DNA of 64,000 nt from Chitinophagales bacterium (GTDB taxonomy: Bacteria; Bacteroidota; Bacteroidia; Chitinophagales; Chitinophagaceae): the NCBI GenBank assembly GCA_017303855.1, contig JAFLBL010000001.1, positions 687,978 through 751,977 on the forward strand. Reading direction: 5' to 3'. Below the pieces are notes generated by a model that saw only the letters and a program-made list of their open reading frames with translations, had not been told where the DNA came from and searched no databases. Positions 26,363-35,342 of this stretch are shown here, piece after piece (the first letter of the stretch is position 1; each line of letters starts with the position of its first letter). Position numbers and translations under genes: made by a program.

Positions 26363-29224
26363 ATGAGCAAAAAGACTGCCTTGCTGTTGCGCCCGGCCCA
26401 ATTGAAAAAAAGCGGCTACCTGTTCGAATTACTGCAGATCGACAAAGCAGATAAATACCCCGTATATACTACTGAAAAAATAAACCTGGCCGTTTTAAAA
26501 AAACAATATCCCAGGCTGCCGGGTGCTTTCTTCTCTTGTATAAACCGCTTTACGGAAAACAGTGTGGACCTGCTCAGGGCCGAACTATACAATGCACTGA
26601 AGAAACAGTCGCTGCCGGATGACACCGGTTTAAAACCGGCCGTACAGGCTCAGCTGGAACGAAAACTCTGCCAGGAACTGCAACAGCTCAAACCACTGTT
26701 GCCCCTGCTACCCTGTTATCATCAGACTGCCGTTTCCGGCGATGAAAAAAGACTCAAAACCGGTCCTTGCCTGTTCAGCCAGTTTACACCCCGGCTGCAG
26801 TTTGACGTCCGGCAACATGAGGCCGGCTGGTATTACCTGGACATCGTTATTGAGCTGAATGGCAGTCTGTCTCCCTATCATCAGTTTGTCCAAAACGGAT
26901 TTCTGCTGGAACACCGGAATGAATATTTCATGCTGAAATATCCCGATTACCAGGTACTGCAATGGGTACTGGAAACAGACTGGGCCGCTGCAAGACATAC
27001 AGAAGAATCTTTTATTTCGCATATACTTGGGCGATTGACAGCCTATCCGGTTAACAGGAACGGTCTCCTGGCATCGGACCAGGTAACCGTACCGCCACTG
27101 GGCAGAGTGGTACTGAGTGAACTCAGTGGTCAGTTCCTGATGCTCACACCGCAATTTGACTATGACGGGCATATTATGGAAGGCCCCTGGGAAGAATCGG
27201 CCACCCTGCACCGGGACGGAAAAGAAATAAACATTGTACGTGACAAAGAAGCGGAAAGAGCCATCCGTTGGGAAATTGAACAACTCCACGGCAGCTTCCC
27301 GAATCAATCCAACGGTTATTACTACCTGAGTTTTGCCAATGCAGGCAAAAATCACTGGTTTCTGAAAGCCTTTCGCCATCTGCTGGATCATGATATCCAG
27401 GTACTGGGCATGGATATGCTGAAGCACTTCCGGTACAGTAAGGAAATACCGGAAACCACCATGACTGTTCACAGTGAAGAGAAAGGATGGCTGTTGCTGA
27501 ATTTTTCCGTTAAAGTGGGGAAAGAAACGATCAGCAATAAAGAATTGCAGAAAATTCTACGATCGGGAGAACAGGCGTTGTTATTAAAAGACGGCTCTAT
27601 TACCCTGCTGGATGATGACTGGCAAAAAAAATACGGCATCCTGTTGAAGCATGCGCGTATAGAAAGCAAACAGATACGCGTACCCAAGTGGGTATTTATC
27701 GCTTTGGACAATGGCGAACAGACCGGCTCCCGGGATATACCTGTACTACATCCAGACTGGAAGAAAAAATGGATGACCTGGCAAAAAGAGGACAGTTGGC
27801 TATTTGAATTGCCGGCCGGTATCAATGCCCGGTTGCGGACCTATCAGCAGAAAGGGTATGAATGGATGCGTTTGCTCGACGAAATAGACGCCGGTGTATT
27901 CCTGGCCGATGATATGGGACTTGGAAAAACCCTGCAGACCATTTGCTATATGGCGCATCTTGCCGCTGTATCTGATACAGGGAACATCCTGATCATTTGC
28001 CCGGCCTCCCTCGTGTATAACTGGCAACATGAAATCCGCAAATTTTCTCCCTCCCTGAAATCGGTAGTTTACCATGGCAGCAGCCGGGAAGAAAGTTTGT
28101 TTGAGCACAGCGGCGTGCAGGTTATCATCAGCACATACGGCACCATCCGTGCAGATGAAGAATTTGTACTCACACAACAATTCCGCGCCGTTATACTGGA
28201 TGAAAGTCATACGATAAAAAACCCGGCTTCACAGATTACAAAACTGGTGCACCAGCTGAATGCCGAAAAACGGGTGGTACTCAGCGGAACACCGGTAATG
28301 AATAATACAACTGATCTTTTCAGTCAGCTGCACTTTGTATTGCCCGGCATGTTTGGTTCCCGTGAATTTTTTAAACGCGAGTATGCCGACCCGATCGATC
28401 TCCAGCGGGATGAAAAAAAGATGGCGGCCCTTAAGAAACTGACGGCGCCATTTATACTCCGGAGAACTAAAGAACAGGTAGCCCGGGACCTGCCGCCTAA
28501 AACAGAAATCACCCTGTGGTGCCAGATGGAACCGGAACAGATGAGTGCGTATAATGAAATCCGGGATAATGTAAAAGGCACATTAAGCGATATCATTAAA
28601 AAGCAGGGGCTGCAGAAAAGTAAGCTGCAGGTACTGGATGGTATTTTAAAACTACGTCAGCTCTGTAATTCCCCTGAACTGGTTGACGACTTTAAAGGGA
28701 ATGCGATACCCTCTGTAAAGCTGAATATGCTGATCAGTGAATTGGAAAACAATCTGTCGGACCATAAAGTACTGGTGTTTTCCCAGTTTACCAGTATGCT
28801 TGATCTGCTTTCATCCGCTCTTCAGCAGCGGGGTCTTTCCCACCTGATGCTGACAGGATCCACGCCACCCAAAGAAAGAGACCGGATGGTTCAGGCCTTC
28901 AATGCTGAAGAACATACCAACCGCATTTTCCTGTTGAGTTTAAAAGCCGGCAATGCCGGACTCAACCTCACCGCGGCGGATTATGTATTTCTTTTTGATC
29001 CCTGGTGGAACCATGCGGTGGAGCAGCAGGCCATCGACCGTACCCACCGGATCGGCCAGCAGAAAAGCGTCTTCGCGTATAAATTGATCTGCCGGGATAC
29101 CATTGAGGAAAAAATAATGCAGCTGCAGGAGCGGAAGAAAAGTCTCTCAAAGGAACTGATTCCGGAAGAAGACGGTTTCGTGAAAGCCCTGTCGGAGGAA
29201 GATATACAGTTCCTGTTCGGCTAG
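26363..29224 (+). CDS. SNF2-family DEAD-like helicase/translocase
   Basis: A 953-residue SWI2/SNF2 ATPase, a double-stranded DNA translocase that remodels protein-DNA complexes. The N-terminal 480 residues are a poorly conserved region typical of bacterial SNF2 proteins. The motor has motif I DDMGLGKTLQT, motif II DESH (LDESHTIKN), motif III LSGTPVMNN, motif V LKAGNAGLNLT and motif VI QAIDRTHRIGQQ. No SWIM zinc motif is seen. Family members act in transcription recycling (RapA/HepA-like) or DNA repair; the exact role here is unknown. It appears to be a single-gene unit with no methylase or nuclease partner. Confidence 0.9.
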   Translation: MSKKTALLLRPAQLKKSGYLFELLQIDKADKYPVYTTEKINLAVLKKQYPRLPGAFFSCINRFTENSVDLLRAELYNALKKQSLPDDTGLKPAVQAQLERKLCQELQQLKPLLPLLPCYHQTAVSGDEKRLKTGPCLFSQFTPRLQFDVRQHEAGWYYLDIVIELNGSLSPYHQFVQNGFLLEHRNEYFMLKYPDYQVLQWVLETDWAAARHTEESFISHILGRLTAYPVNRNGLLASDQVTVPPLGRVVLSELSGQFLMLTPQFDYDGHIMEGPWEESATLHRDGKEINIVRDKEAERAIRWEIEQLHGSFPNQSNGYYYLSFANAGKNHWFLKAFRHLLDHDIQVLGMDMLKHFRYSKEIPETTMTVHSEEKGWLLLNFSVKVGKETISNKELQKILRSGEQALLLKDGSITLLDDDWQKKYGILLKHARIESKQIRVPKWVFIALDNGEQTGSRDIPVLHPDWKKKWMTWQKEDSWLFELPAGINARLRTYQQKGYEWMRLLDEIDAGVFLADDMGLGKTLQTICYMAHLAAVSDTGNILIICPASLVYNWQHEIRKFSPSLKSVVYHGSSREESLFEHSGVQVIISTYGTIRADEEFVLTQQFRAVILDESHTIKNPASQITKLVHQLNAEKRVVLSGTPVMNNTTDLFSQLHFVLPGMFGSREFFKREYADPIDLQRDEKKMAALKKLTAPFILRRTKEQVARDLPPKTEITLWCQMEPEQMSAYNEIRDNVKGTLSDIIKKQGLQKSKLQVLDGILKLRQLCNSPELVDDFKGNAIPSVKLNMLISELENNLSDHKVLVFSQFTSMLDLLSSALQQRGLSHLMLTGSTPPKERDRMVQAFNAEEHTNRIFLLSLKAGNAGLNLTAADYVFLFDPWWNHAVEQQAIDRTHRIGQQKSVFAYKLICRDTIEEKIMQLQERKKSLSKELIPEEDGFVKALSEEDIQFLFG

Positions 29225-29484
29225 GCCGACGGATTCAGGACATTCCGCCCCCCTGAAATTCAGCCTCCCTGTTTCGCCAGAAAAATTTGGGGAAATTGCG
29301 GAAAACGATGTATTTTACTGCTGCCTCGGGTCGCAAGACCGGCCTTTTACAGCCTTTCGTTTCATTTTTTTTATTGCCTCAGCCTCTAAAGTTCATTGAT
29401 TAACGTTAGTGACAGGAATTCATTTTTTTGCCACTACGGGTTTAGTATCTGCCTTTTAATTATTCACTATTAAAATCAGCAAGT

Positions 29485-29724
29485 ATGAGACTTTCAGAAT
29501 TTATGGTGTTGCCACAGGAACAAAAAAGATCCACCGTTGTGAAGGAAGGAATTCCGGTGGCGAAAAAGGAATTACCGGAAGAAATGATTTTTCTCTTTCA
29601 GCTGACCGGGTTCTATGTTGAGACGCATTTCAGTAAAGCATCTAAGGAAATCCGCGAGTACAGGATGTTTCACCATTCACCGGAGTTAAATGCCTCCTGG
29701 CAGCCGATTGGCCTGACCGGGTAA
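29485..29724 (+). CDS. Small conserved-looking hypothetical protein (79 aa)
   Basis: A 79-residue soluble, fairly charged protein (MRLSEFMVLPQEQKRSTVVKEG...). It has no signal peptide or membrane helix and I recognise no family. Support for it being real: an ATG after a clean 260-base leader, codon use like its neighbours, and a strong terminator 40 bases beyond its stop. The FLFQLTGFYVETHF segment looks like an amphipathic core. It is convergent with the outer-membrane protein gene. Confidence 0.65.
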   Translation: MRLSEFMVLPQEQKRSTVVKEGIPVAKKELPEEMIFLFQLTGFYVETHFSKASKEIREYRMFHHSPELNASWQPIGLTG

Positions 29725-29763
29725 AGGAGGTTTTTAAAAACCTGCCATCAGTAAACTGTAAAT

Positions 29764-29826
29764 AAAAAAGTTTCAACTGCCACTGCACCGGATCAAACCG
29801 GAACGGTAAACAGTTGAAACTTTTTT
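29764..29826. terminator. Bidirectional terminator with 16-bp arms
   Basis: Perfect arms AAAAAAGTTTCAACTG (29764-29779) and its complement (29811-29826) enclose a 31-base loop containing a second CCGG/CCGG stem. T-runs occur on both sides, serving the 79-aa gene and the convergent outer-membrane gene. Confidence 0.85.
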
Positions 29827-29850
29827 TAGCAGATTCGCTGTTTGCTGCTT

Positions 29851-30438
29851 TTATCTGTTGGCACCACCACCAAAGTAGAAGCCCAGGTTGATCGCGATGA
29901 AATTATTATTCAAACGACCTGTTTTGGGGTTCACATTATATTCCGCATTCAGGCGGAAGTGACTTATATCAAAACCCGCGCGGAGTAAACCGGAGAAACC
30001 ACTTTTGGAAGTATAGTCATCCGCATAGTTGGGATCCGCATAATCCACGGAAGCACCTGCTGCAGTAGCAAAACCAAGTCCAACACCCGCAAAAGGACGG
30101 AAGGAAGCACCGGGCTCACTCTGGAAATAATAACTACCTGTAGCTACATAAGAACCAACTGCCGCAACAGAAAATTCTCCGATCTCCTGACCGGAAGCAT
30201 CCAATGCCGCTTTTAAAGTAAGCGCTGAACCGAGACGGAAACCAAAAGACAGATTGTCTGTATAGTTAAACTGGGGCTCGATATTGAAGGTAATACCGGC
30301 TTTAGTGGCTTTACCGCTGGGGATTGCATATCCACCGGTGATATTCACCTGCCAGGGTTTGTAACTTTCAGATTGAGCTGATACGATTGTCGTCAGCATG
30401 AAAATGGAGACAAGTCCAAGAACAATTTGTTTTTTCAT
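29851..30438 (-). CDS. Outer-membrane beta-barrel protein
   Basis: A 195-residue exported protein with signal peptide MKKQIVLGLVSIFMLTTIVSAQ, then an OmpW/OmpX-like barrel of alternating hydrophobic and polar strands (for example PWQVNITGGYAIPSG, LSFGFRLGSAL, FRPFAGVGLGFATA, HFRLNAEYNVNP, NNFIAINLGFYFGGG). Such small barrels are usually porin-like or structural; no ligand can be predicted. A near-ideal Bacteroidota promoter lies upstream (TTTG, 18 bases, TAGTTTTG). Confidence 0.85.
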   Translation of the reverse strand: MKKQIVLGLVSIFMLTTIVSAQSESYKPWQVNITGGYAIPSGKATKAGITFNIEPQFNYTDNLSFGFRLGSALTLKAALDASGQEIGEFSVAAVGSYVATGSYYFQSEPGASFRPFAGVGLGFATAAGASVDYADPNYADDYTSKSGFSGLLRAGFDISHFRLNAEYNVNPKTGRLNNNFIAINLGFYFGGGANR

Positions 30439-30457
30439 AATTCGGTTAATTTTTTTG

Positions 30458-30487
30458 CAAAACTAATAGCGGATTTGAATATTCAAA
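30458..30487 (-). promoter_or_regulatory. Bacteroidota promoter (TTTG-N18-TAGTTTTG)
   Basis: On the minus strand the -33 element TTTG (30484-30487) and the -7 element TAGTTTTG (30458-30465) are separated by 18 bases, about 20 bases before the outer-membrane protein ATG. It is the clearest two-part promoter in the window. The rest of the gap 30439-30787 shows no gene. Confidence 0.65.
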
Positions 30488-30787
30488 GCATTCCGGCCTG
30501 TTTCTTTCATTTTCCGTTCATGATTCTTGTCAGGTATTTATCAAATTTATAATAACATCTATTCATTACCGTTATCAGATTCCAATATTAATCAGCGCAA
30601 TTCACTATAAAATGCAGTATGGGTAATTAAACCCTTGTCCCCTTTCTTTTTTCTCCAAAATCCGGATTTTAGATAAAAATTGCTGAAACCGCATTATCCG
30701 CTTTAAATTCCGGTTAAAGGAGTCCTTTTTTACCCTAAAAACAGCCAAAAAAGGCAGAATTTCTTTCCTCGGTTTAGCCAAAATCGC

Positions 30788-30795
30788 TATTTTTG
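30788..30795 (+). promoter_or_regulatory. -7 promoter element TATTTTTG of the tRNA
   Basis: A perfect TAnnTTTG ending 9 bases before the tRNA 5' end, so the primary transcript starts just before the mature tRNA. Confidence 0.6.
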
Positions 30796-30804
30796 CCGCC
30801 CGTT

Positions 30805-30878
30805 GCCGGGGTAGCTCAGCTGGTTAGAGCATCGGATTCATAACCCGAAGGTCGGCAGTTCAAGTCTGCTCTCCGGTA
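30805..30878 (+). tRNA. tRNA with CAT anticodon (elongator Met, possibly Ile2)
   Basis: A complete 74-base cloverleaf. The acceptor arm GCCGGGG pairs with CTCCGGT (one G-T closing pair), the D arm is TAGCTCAGCTGGTTAGAGC, and the anticodon loop TTCATAA reads CAT with a canonical U33. The T arm is CGGCAGTTCAAGTCTGC. CCA is not encoded. The 5' pair is not the C:A mismatch of initiator tRNA, so it is an elongator Met tRNA or the lysidine-modified Ile2 tRNA, which cannot be told apart by eye. It has its own promoter and terminator. Confidence 0.93.
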
Positions 30879-30882
30879 CTAA

Positions 30883-30912
30883 AAAAGGTCTCCTAAGGGA
30901 CCTTTTCTTTTT
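30883..30912 (+). terminator. Terminator after the tRNA
   Basis: The stem AAAAGGTC/GACCTTTT with an 8-base loop, then TCTTTTTT, directly after the tRNA. Confidence 0.75.
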
Positions 30913-30925
30913 TATAAATAAAATT

Positions 30926-30992
30926 GGGGGAGCATCGGTTTCATATCCCGACTGTAAACGTCGGGACGGCAGTTCAAGTCTGCTCTCCGGTA
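30926..30992 (+). pseudogene. Decayed duplicate of the tRNA(CAT)
   Basis: GAGCATCGGTTTCATATCCCG (from 30930) matches the tRNA's GAGCATCGGATTCATAACCCG with two changes. CGGCAGTTCAAGTCTGC and CTCCGGTAC repeat its T arm and 3' acceptor exactly. The 5' acceptor half and D loop are missing. An insert after the anticodon region makes a new hairpin TCCCGAC/GTCGGGA with the loop TGTAAAC. It cannot fold as a normal tRNA. Confidence 0.75.
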
Positions 30993-31119
30993 CAAAAAGG
31001 CCAAATGCTGAAGCTTTATATTTTATTTCAGCAACCGTAAATAAGAACCGGAAAAACCAAAACATCACTGCCTGGCCTATGAAACAATAGATACTATTCC
31101 CTACCTCTCCCATACAAAT

Positions 31120-31155
31120 AACCCGGAGGCGTCTGTAATGACAGCTCCGGGTTTT
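31120..31155. terminator. Hairpin terminator upstream of surface-protein 3' end
   Basis: The stem AACCCGGAG/CTCCGGGTT (31120-31128 and 31145-31153) followed by TTTATATA, in the spacer between the tRNA region and the 3' end of the propeller gene. Confidence 0.65.
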
Positions 31156-31208
31156 ATATACTATACTTGAATTCTACAGTTCAGTCATCCGACGCAATAC
31201 AATTAATA

Positions 31209-33647
31209 TTATTGCTTTATAAAGCCCGAGCTTTCCCGGTTACGTCCGTCAGTAACCACAATAATGTAACGGCCGGCCGGCAATACGGAAATATCCAGCA
31301 TTTTTCCGCTTCCTTCACTGGTTGTAAACATAACCTGTTGCCCGGCCGCATTTAATACGGTTATAACTACCCGCTCCGGGTTATTAAGTGAAACGAAAAG
31401 CTGATTGGTGGCCGGGACCGGCAGCAATTTCATAGAAAATGGTTGTTTCCAATGTACAACCTGAATCATTGAAAAAGCGGCACTTCCATCCATATTCTCT
31501 GTTTTCAACCGGTAATAACCTGTTCCTTCAACAGGCATATCATCAGTAAACCGGTATGTCCCACCTGTCTCGGATCCGCAAGGCATTACCGTGCCGATAT
31601 CAGACCAGCTGTTCGCATCTGAACTGCGCTGAACGATGTATTTCCGGATCTGTTGTTCAAAGGTAGTAGTCCAACTTACCCGGACCTGTTTATCTGCCCT
31701 GACAGCTGAGAATGATTGCAAACTGACAGGCAGCGTACCCGAATATGAAATATTGAAAAAAGCGTTACTCCGGCTCAGCACTTTAAGATCAGTACCCGTT
31801 ACTACACCTGTCATCAATGTACTGAAGCTGTTTTGTGCAACACAGGTCCAGCTATTACCGTCTTCTGAATAAATAATATAGTCCTGACCAGTTGCCACAT
31901 CAATAACGGACCCTGTCAGTTTCCCGTTCGCCATTTCCAGCATTCCCTGATCCCAGCTTCCTCCTAAAACCGCCCCTTCTGGCAAATTGGTACATTCCGT
32001 TTTCCCGGAAAAACTGGCACCCACAGAAGGCGTTGAAGTAGAAAGAGTAAAAAATCCGGTAGGTGTATAGGACGAAGATTCTATACCCAGCAAATGATAT
32101 TTTGTTCCGTCAAATGTAATGTCCTTATAATACAACACTTCCCAACCTGTTGAAGGAGTTATATCAGACCAGGTGCTGCCATCTGCGGAATACAATATCC
32201 GGCCCAGGTAGGACACGCCATCCTGGCCAAGTGCAAAAAATTTTCCGTTTACTGTTTTCATCTTCAACACATATATATTATCCGTATTAACAGTAGTCCA
32301 GCTTACGCCCTGTGTAACCGATGATTTTATAAAATAACCACTACCGTCCCAACCTGCTGTCAGAAAGCGGGAGTTACCGTATGTCATACACGAAAATGTA
32401 ACTGTAGGATCCACAAACACATTTGACCAGGTATCACCATTGTTGGCAGAACTATACACCATGCCTGTACCTGCAGCCAGCGTCACAGTACCATCATACC
32501 CTGCGCAATAAAACTCACGCACACCCAAAGGTGTCCGTTTGGTCCAGGTTAAAAAATCGGGGGAATTATATATCTGTCCATCCGAACCAATACTGCCTAC
32601 TGCTATATATTTGCTGTCCGCTTTCACCATATCACTGTAGCTGGAGCCCGAATGCGCATAGGTAAGCCCGTCAGAAGATGTAACAAATCCTTCATTCCCG
32701 GTTACGAAATAGACGCCATTGAGTATCGTTGATTCCTGGGGTACGATATACGCCGTCTTATTCAGCAATGTAAAATTCAACCCGTCAACCGATACAAAAC
32801 TGGACCCATAGCCACTGTAATAGGCACTGGAGCCATAAAAAATATATTTTGAACCATCGTAAATGCCATTGAATATCTGATGACCGCTGCCAAAAGTAGT
32901 TGTGGACAGATCGGGTTGAGTCAGCGATACAGACCCTGTAATATTCGTCCAGGTAATACCGTCTGCCGATGTATAGATATTACTGCCCACTATGAAACCC
33001 CAGAATTTATCCTTGAGAAATTCCACCCTGTTGATGGATTCAGAGACTGTCATCGGATTACTGTAATATGTCCACGAATTCGAAGTAGCCGTTGCTGAAC
33101 GATATATATAATTCCCGGAACCAGCACTTCTGGCACTAAGCACATACACGCCGTTTCCGAAAGATAATGACATGAAATCCTGAGTTGCCACCCCGGCATT
33201 AAATGCAACAGCCGACCATGTAATACCATCAGCGGAACTTAATAATGTACGCTTATCCCCGATCGCCAGAAACGTACTGTTTATAAAATATATACGCCTT
33301 AGCGTTTCCGTTGTACCCGAAGTACGTGTGGTCCATGTAATGCCGTCCGCAGAGGATTGGATGGTTCCACTATTGCCTATCACCACAAATAGCCCGGCGC
33401 CAAATACCATTCCATTTAATTGTGTGGGAGAAACACCTGAAGTAATTACATATGACCAGTTGCTAAGGTCCCCGGAACTATAAAATCTGTTCCCGGTGGA
33501 AAGTACCAGGTATTTACTATTGCCCCAGGCGGCATCACTGGCCGACTGACCAACAGGATAACCAATCTGCGCAGTTACCACCGGCGCCTGTGCGGTTAAA
33601 TCAATGCAGAAAAAAAAGAAGAGAATGAAGTGGAAATAACGTTTCAT
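31209..33647 (-). CDS. Secreted beta-propeller-like repeat protein with T9SS type A sorting domain
   Basis: An 812-residue exported protein with signal peptide MKRYFHFILFFFFCIDLTAQ. The body (about 30-640) has at least ten repeats of a blade-like motif ending in S-x-D-G-x-x-W or a variant (SSADGITWTT, TSADGITWTN, NSPDFLTWTK, YSADGSTWSD, YSEDGNSWTC), as in BNR/sialidase-type propellers. A fibronectin-III-like segment follows (LPVSLQSFSAVRADKQVRVSWTTTFEQ...). The C-terminal 75 residues (MKLLPVPATNQLFVSL...SGFIKQ) are a T9SS type A sorting domain. It is probably displayed on the surface or secreted, with an adhesive or binding role. No catalytic site is recognised. Confidence 0.85.
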   Translation of the reverse strand: MKRYFHFILFFFFCIDLTAQAPVVTAQIGYPVGQSASDAAWGNSKYLVLSTGNRFYSSGDLSNWSYVITSGVSPTQLNGMVFGAGLFVVIGNSGTIQSSADGITWTTRTSGTTETLRRIYFINSTFLAIGDKRTLLSSADGITWSAVAFNAGVATQDFMSLSFGNGVYVLSARSAGSGNYIYRSATATSNSWTYYSNPMTVSESINRVEFLKDKFWGFIVGSNIYTSADGITWTNITGSVSLTQPDLSTTTFGSGHQIFNGIYDGSKYIFYGSSAYYSGYGSSFVSVDGLNFTLLNKTAYIVPQESTILNGVYFVTGNEGFVTSSDGLTYAHSGSSYSDMVKADSKYIAVGSIGSDGQIYNSPDFLTWTKRTPLGVREFYCAGYDGTVTLAAGTGMVYSSANNGDTWSNVFVDPTVTFSCMTYGNSRFLTAGWDGSGYFIKSSVTQGVSWTTVNTDNIYVLKMKTVNGKFFALGQDGVSYLGRILYSADGSTWSDITPSTGWEVLYYKDITFDGTKYHLLGIESSSYTPTGFFTLSTSTPSVGASFSGKTECTNLPEGAVLGGSWDQGMLEMANGKLTGSVIDVATGQDYIIYSEDGNSWTCVAQNSFSTLMTGVVTGTDLKVLSRSNAFFNISYSGTLPVSLQSFSAVRADKQVRVSWTTTFEQQIRKYIVQRSSDANSWSDIGTVMPCGSETGGTYRFTDDMPVEGTGYYRLKTENMDGSAAFSMIQVVHWKQPFSMKLLPVPATNQLFVSLNNPERVVITVLNAAGQQVMFTTSEGSGKMLDISVLPAGRYIIVVTDGRNRESSGFIKQ

Positions 33648-33866
33648 AAAGATAGAATTTCCACTAAACTATTGCACCGGGGCATGTCAAAGGCCAATGC
33701 CGGTCAGGCCAGGCCCTGTTTCTTGCAGAATTATAAAGAAACCATTACAGTCTTGCATAATTTCTTTATGCAAACATGAGCATTTACAGCTACTGATATT
33801 TATAATGAAAATTACTCTCCCGGCTTCGCTTATACGACAAACAGGCCACAGCCCGGATAAACAAAA

Positions 33867-35270
33867 TCATCCCAGTCCGATTTCCTGGTGCTGTTCGGGG
33901 ATCTCCACATCAACAAAACCTTTTCTGATCAGCCGTTGCTTAAAATCCTGTTGTACTTCATATTCTCCGTGCACCAGAAATATTTTTTTAACCTGACCGG
34001 GGTCCTGACAGGCCAGCCACTGACTCATGTCTTCATAATCTCCGTGTGCACTCATACTACGGATGGCGCCGATATCGGCATGGACTTCATGCAGCACACC
34101 GAAAATATTGACTTCCTTGTCTCCGTTCATTAAGCGTCCACCGAGGGAACGCGGCTCACAATACCCGGTCATCAGAATGGTATTGTGGCTGTTTTCAATC
34201 GTATTACTGATATGATGCTTCACCCGCCCCGCATCGGCCATGCCGCTTGCTGAAATGATCACCATTGGCCCATCCTGGAAATTGAGTAGTTTGGATTGCT
34301 CCACTGTTTTAATAAATTTCAATCCCTCAAACTGAAAAGGATCACTATCCGTTTTCATAATTTTCTGAATAGTCTTATTAAAATACTCCGGGTATTTTTT
34401 CATAATCTCGGTAGCTTCAATACTGAGCGGACTGTCCAGGTAATAATCCACGGCAGGCAACCGGTTTTCCAGTTCAAGCTGGTTGAGCGAGTACAATATT
34501 TCCTGCGTACGGCCAACACTGAAAGCGGCCATTATCAGTTTCCCTTTTTTTTGCACACAGGCTTTTTCAATCCATCCGAGCAGCATATCCGGCGTGGTTA
34601 CATGCATATCATGTAAGCTGTTCCCGTAGGTTGATTCCATTATAATATAATCCGCCTGCGGAAATTCTTCCGGCGATTTCAAAATGGCATCCCGGTAACG
34701 ACCGATATCGCCGCTGAAAGTGATCCGGGTCTCCTTCTTGTTTTCATTGATCTTCAGATGCACACAGGCACTGCCGATAATATGTCCCGCGTCCGTAAAC
34801 ATCACTTCTACCCCTTCTAAAACGTTTACCCAGGTACCATACTCCACTTCATTCAGCAGGCCAACCGCTTTCTCCGCGTCTTCAGTGGTATAAAGTGGCC
34901 GCAGATAGGGTTGCCCCATGGCCGCCCTGCGCTTATTGGTGTATTTTATTTCGTCCTCCTGAATTTCCGCCGAGTCGGCCAGCAGCACCGAGGCCAGCTC
35001 GCTGGTACCATGGGTGCAGAACACCTTGCCGGCAAAACCGTCTTTCACCAGTTTGGGCAATAACCCGCTGTGGTCTATATGCGCGTGAGAAAGAATCATG
35101 ACATCCAGCTCACGCGGATCAAACCCAAATTCCCGGTTAAGCATATCCGTTTCTTTACCCAAGCCCTGAAACAGTCCGCAATCGAGCAGGATTTTCTTTC
35201 CGTTCTTCAACGTAATAATGTGTTTGGAACCGGTTACCGTACGTGCCGCGCCGTGAAAGGAAATTTTCAT
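33867..35270 (-). CDS. MBL-fold beta-CASP RNA-processing exonuclease family protein
   Basis: A protein of about 467 residues with metallo-beta-lactamase fold, beta-CASP and RMMBL domains (CPSF73/YsH1-like). Visible motifs: SHAHIDHSG (motif 2, zinc ligands), DAGHIIGSA (motif 3), FSGDIGR (motif 4), the beta-CASP region with SGMADAGRVKHH, and SAHGDYEDM in the RMMBL part. Family members cleave RNA as endo- and exonucleases. The frame extends to 35390, but upstream codons run through a heptamer array and another gene, so I take MKISFHGAARTVTGS at 35270. The thioesterase gene is 52 bases upstream on the same strand. Confidence 0.9.
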   Translation of the reverse strand: MKISFHGAARTVTGSKHIITLKNGKKILLDCGLFQGLGKETDMLNREFGFDPRELDVMILSHAHIDHSGLLPKLVKDGFAGKVFCTHGTSELASVLLADSAEIQEDEIKYTNKRRAAMGQPYLRPLYTTEDAEKAVGLLNEVEYGTWVNVLEGVEVMFTDAGHIIGSACVHLKINENKKETRITFSGDIGRYRDAILKSPEEFPQADYIIMESTYGNSLHDMHVTTPDMLLGWIEKACVQKKGKLIMAAFSVGRTQEILYSLNQLELENRLPAVDYYLDSPLSIEATEIMKKYPEYFNKTIQKIMKTDSDPFQFEGLKFIKTVEQSKLLNFQDGPMVIISASGMADAGRVKHHISNTIENSHNTILMTGYCEPRSLGGRLMNGDKEVNIFGVLHEVHADIGAIRSMSAHGDYEDMSQWLACQDPGQVKKIFLVHGEYEVQQDFKQRLIRKGFVDVEIPEQHQEIGLG

Positions 35271-35308
35271 ATCAGGAATTTTTTGTTTGTTGTTATAATG
35301 CCGCTTTT

Positions 35309-35342
35309 GCCCTTCGTACTTCTTACTTCGTACCCCGTACTT
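35309..35342 (-). repeat. Heptamer array, dialect C, overlapping the thioesterase gene end
   Basis: On the minus strand: GTACGGG, GTACGAA, GTAAGAA, GTACGAA, then GGGC. The first units encode the last residues VRGTK, and the stop TAA lies within GTAAGAA. Confidence 0.85.

Noticed and set aside
26708..27472. 254-codon frame antisense to the SNF2 gene
   Set aside because: Lies wholly inside the SNF2 gene on the other strand, with no recognisable domain.
29320..29350. GGTC-GCAA-GACC hairpin after the SNF2 gene as a terminator
   Set aside because: The stem is only about 4-5 bp and no clear T-tract follows, so I did not call it.
30838..31113. 91-codon minus-strand frame containing PESRLELPTFGL-type text
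   Set aside because: This is the classic false protein read from the complement of tRNA and tRNA-like sequence; it covers the tRNA and its decayed copy.
33697..33996. 99-codon plus-strand frame near the beta-CASP gene
   Set aside because: Overlaps the 3' end of the well-supported beta-CASP gene in antisense and has no signal peptide or motif.
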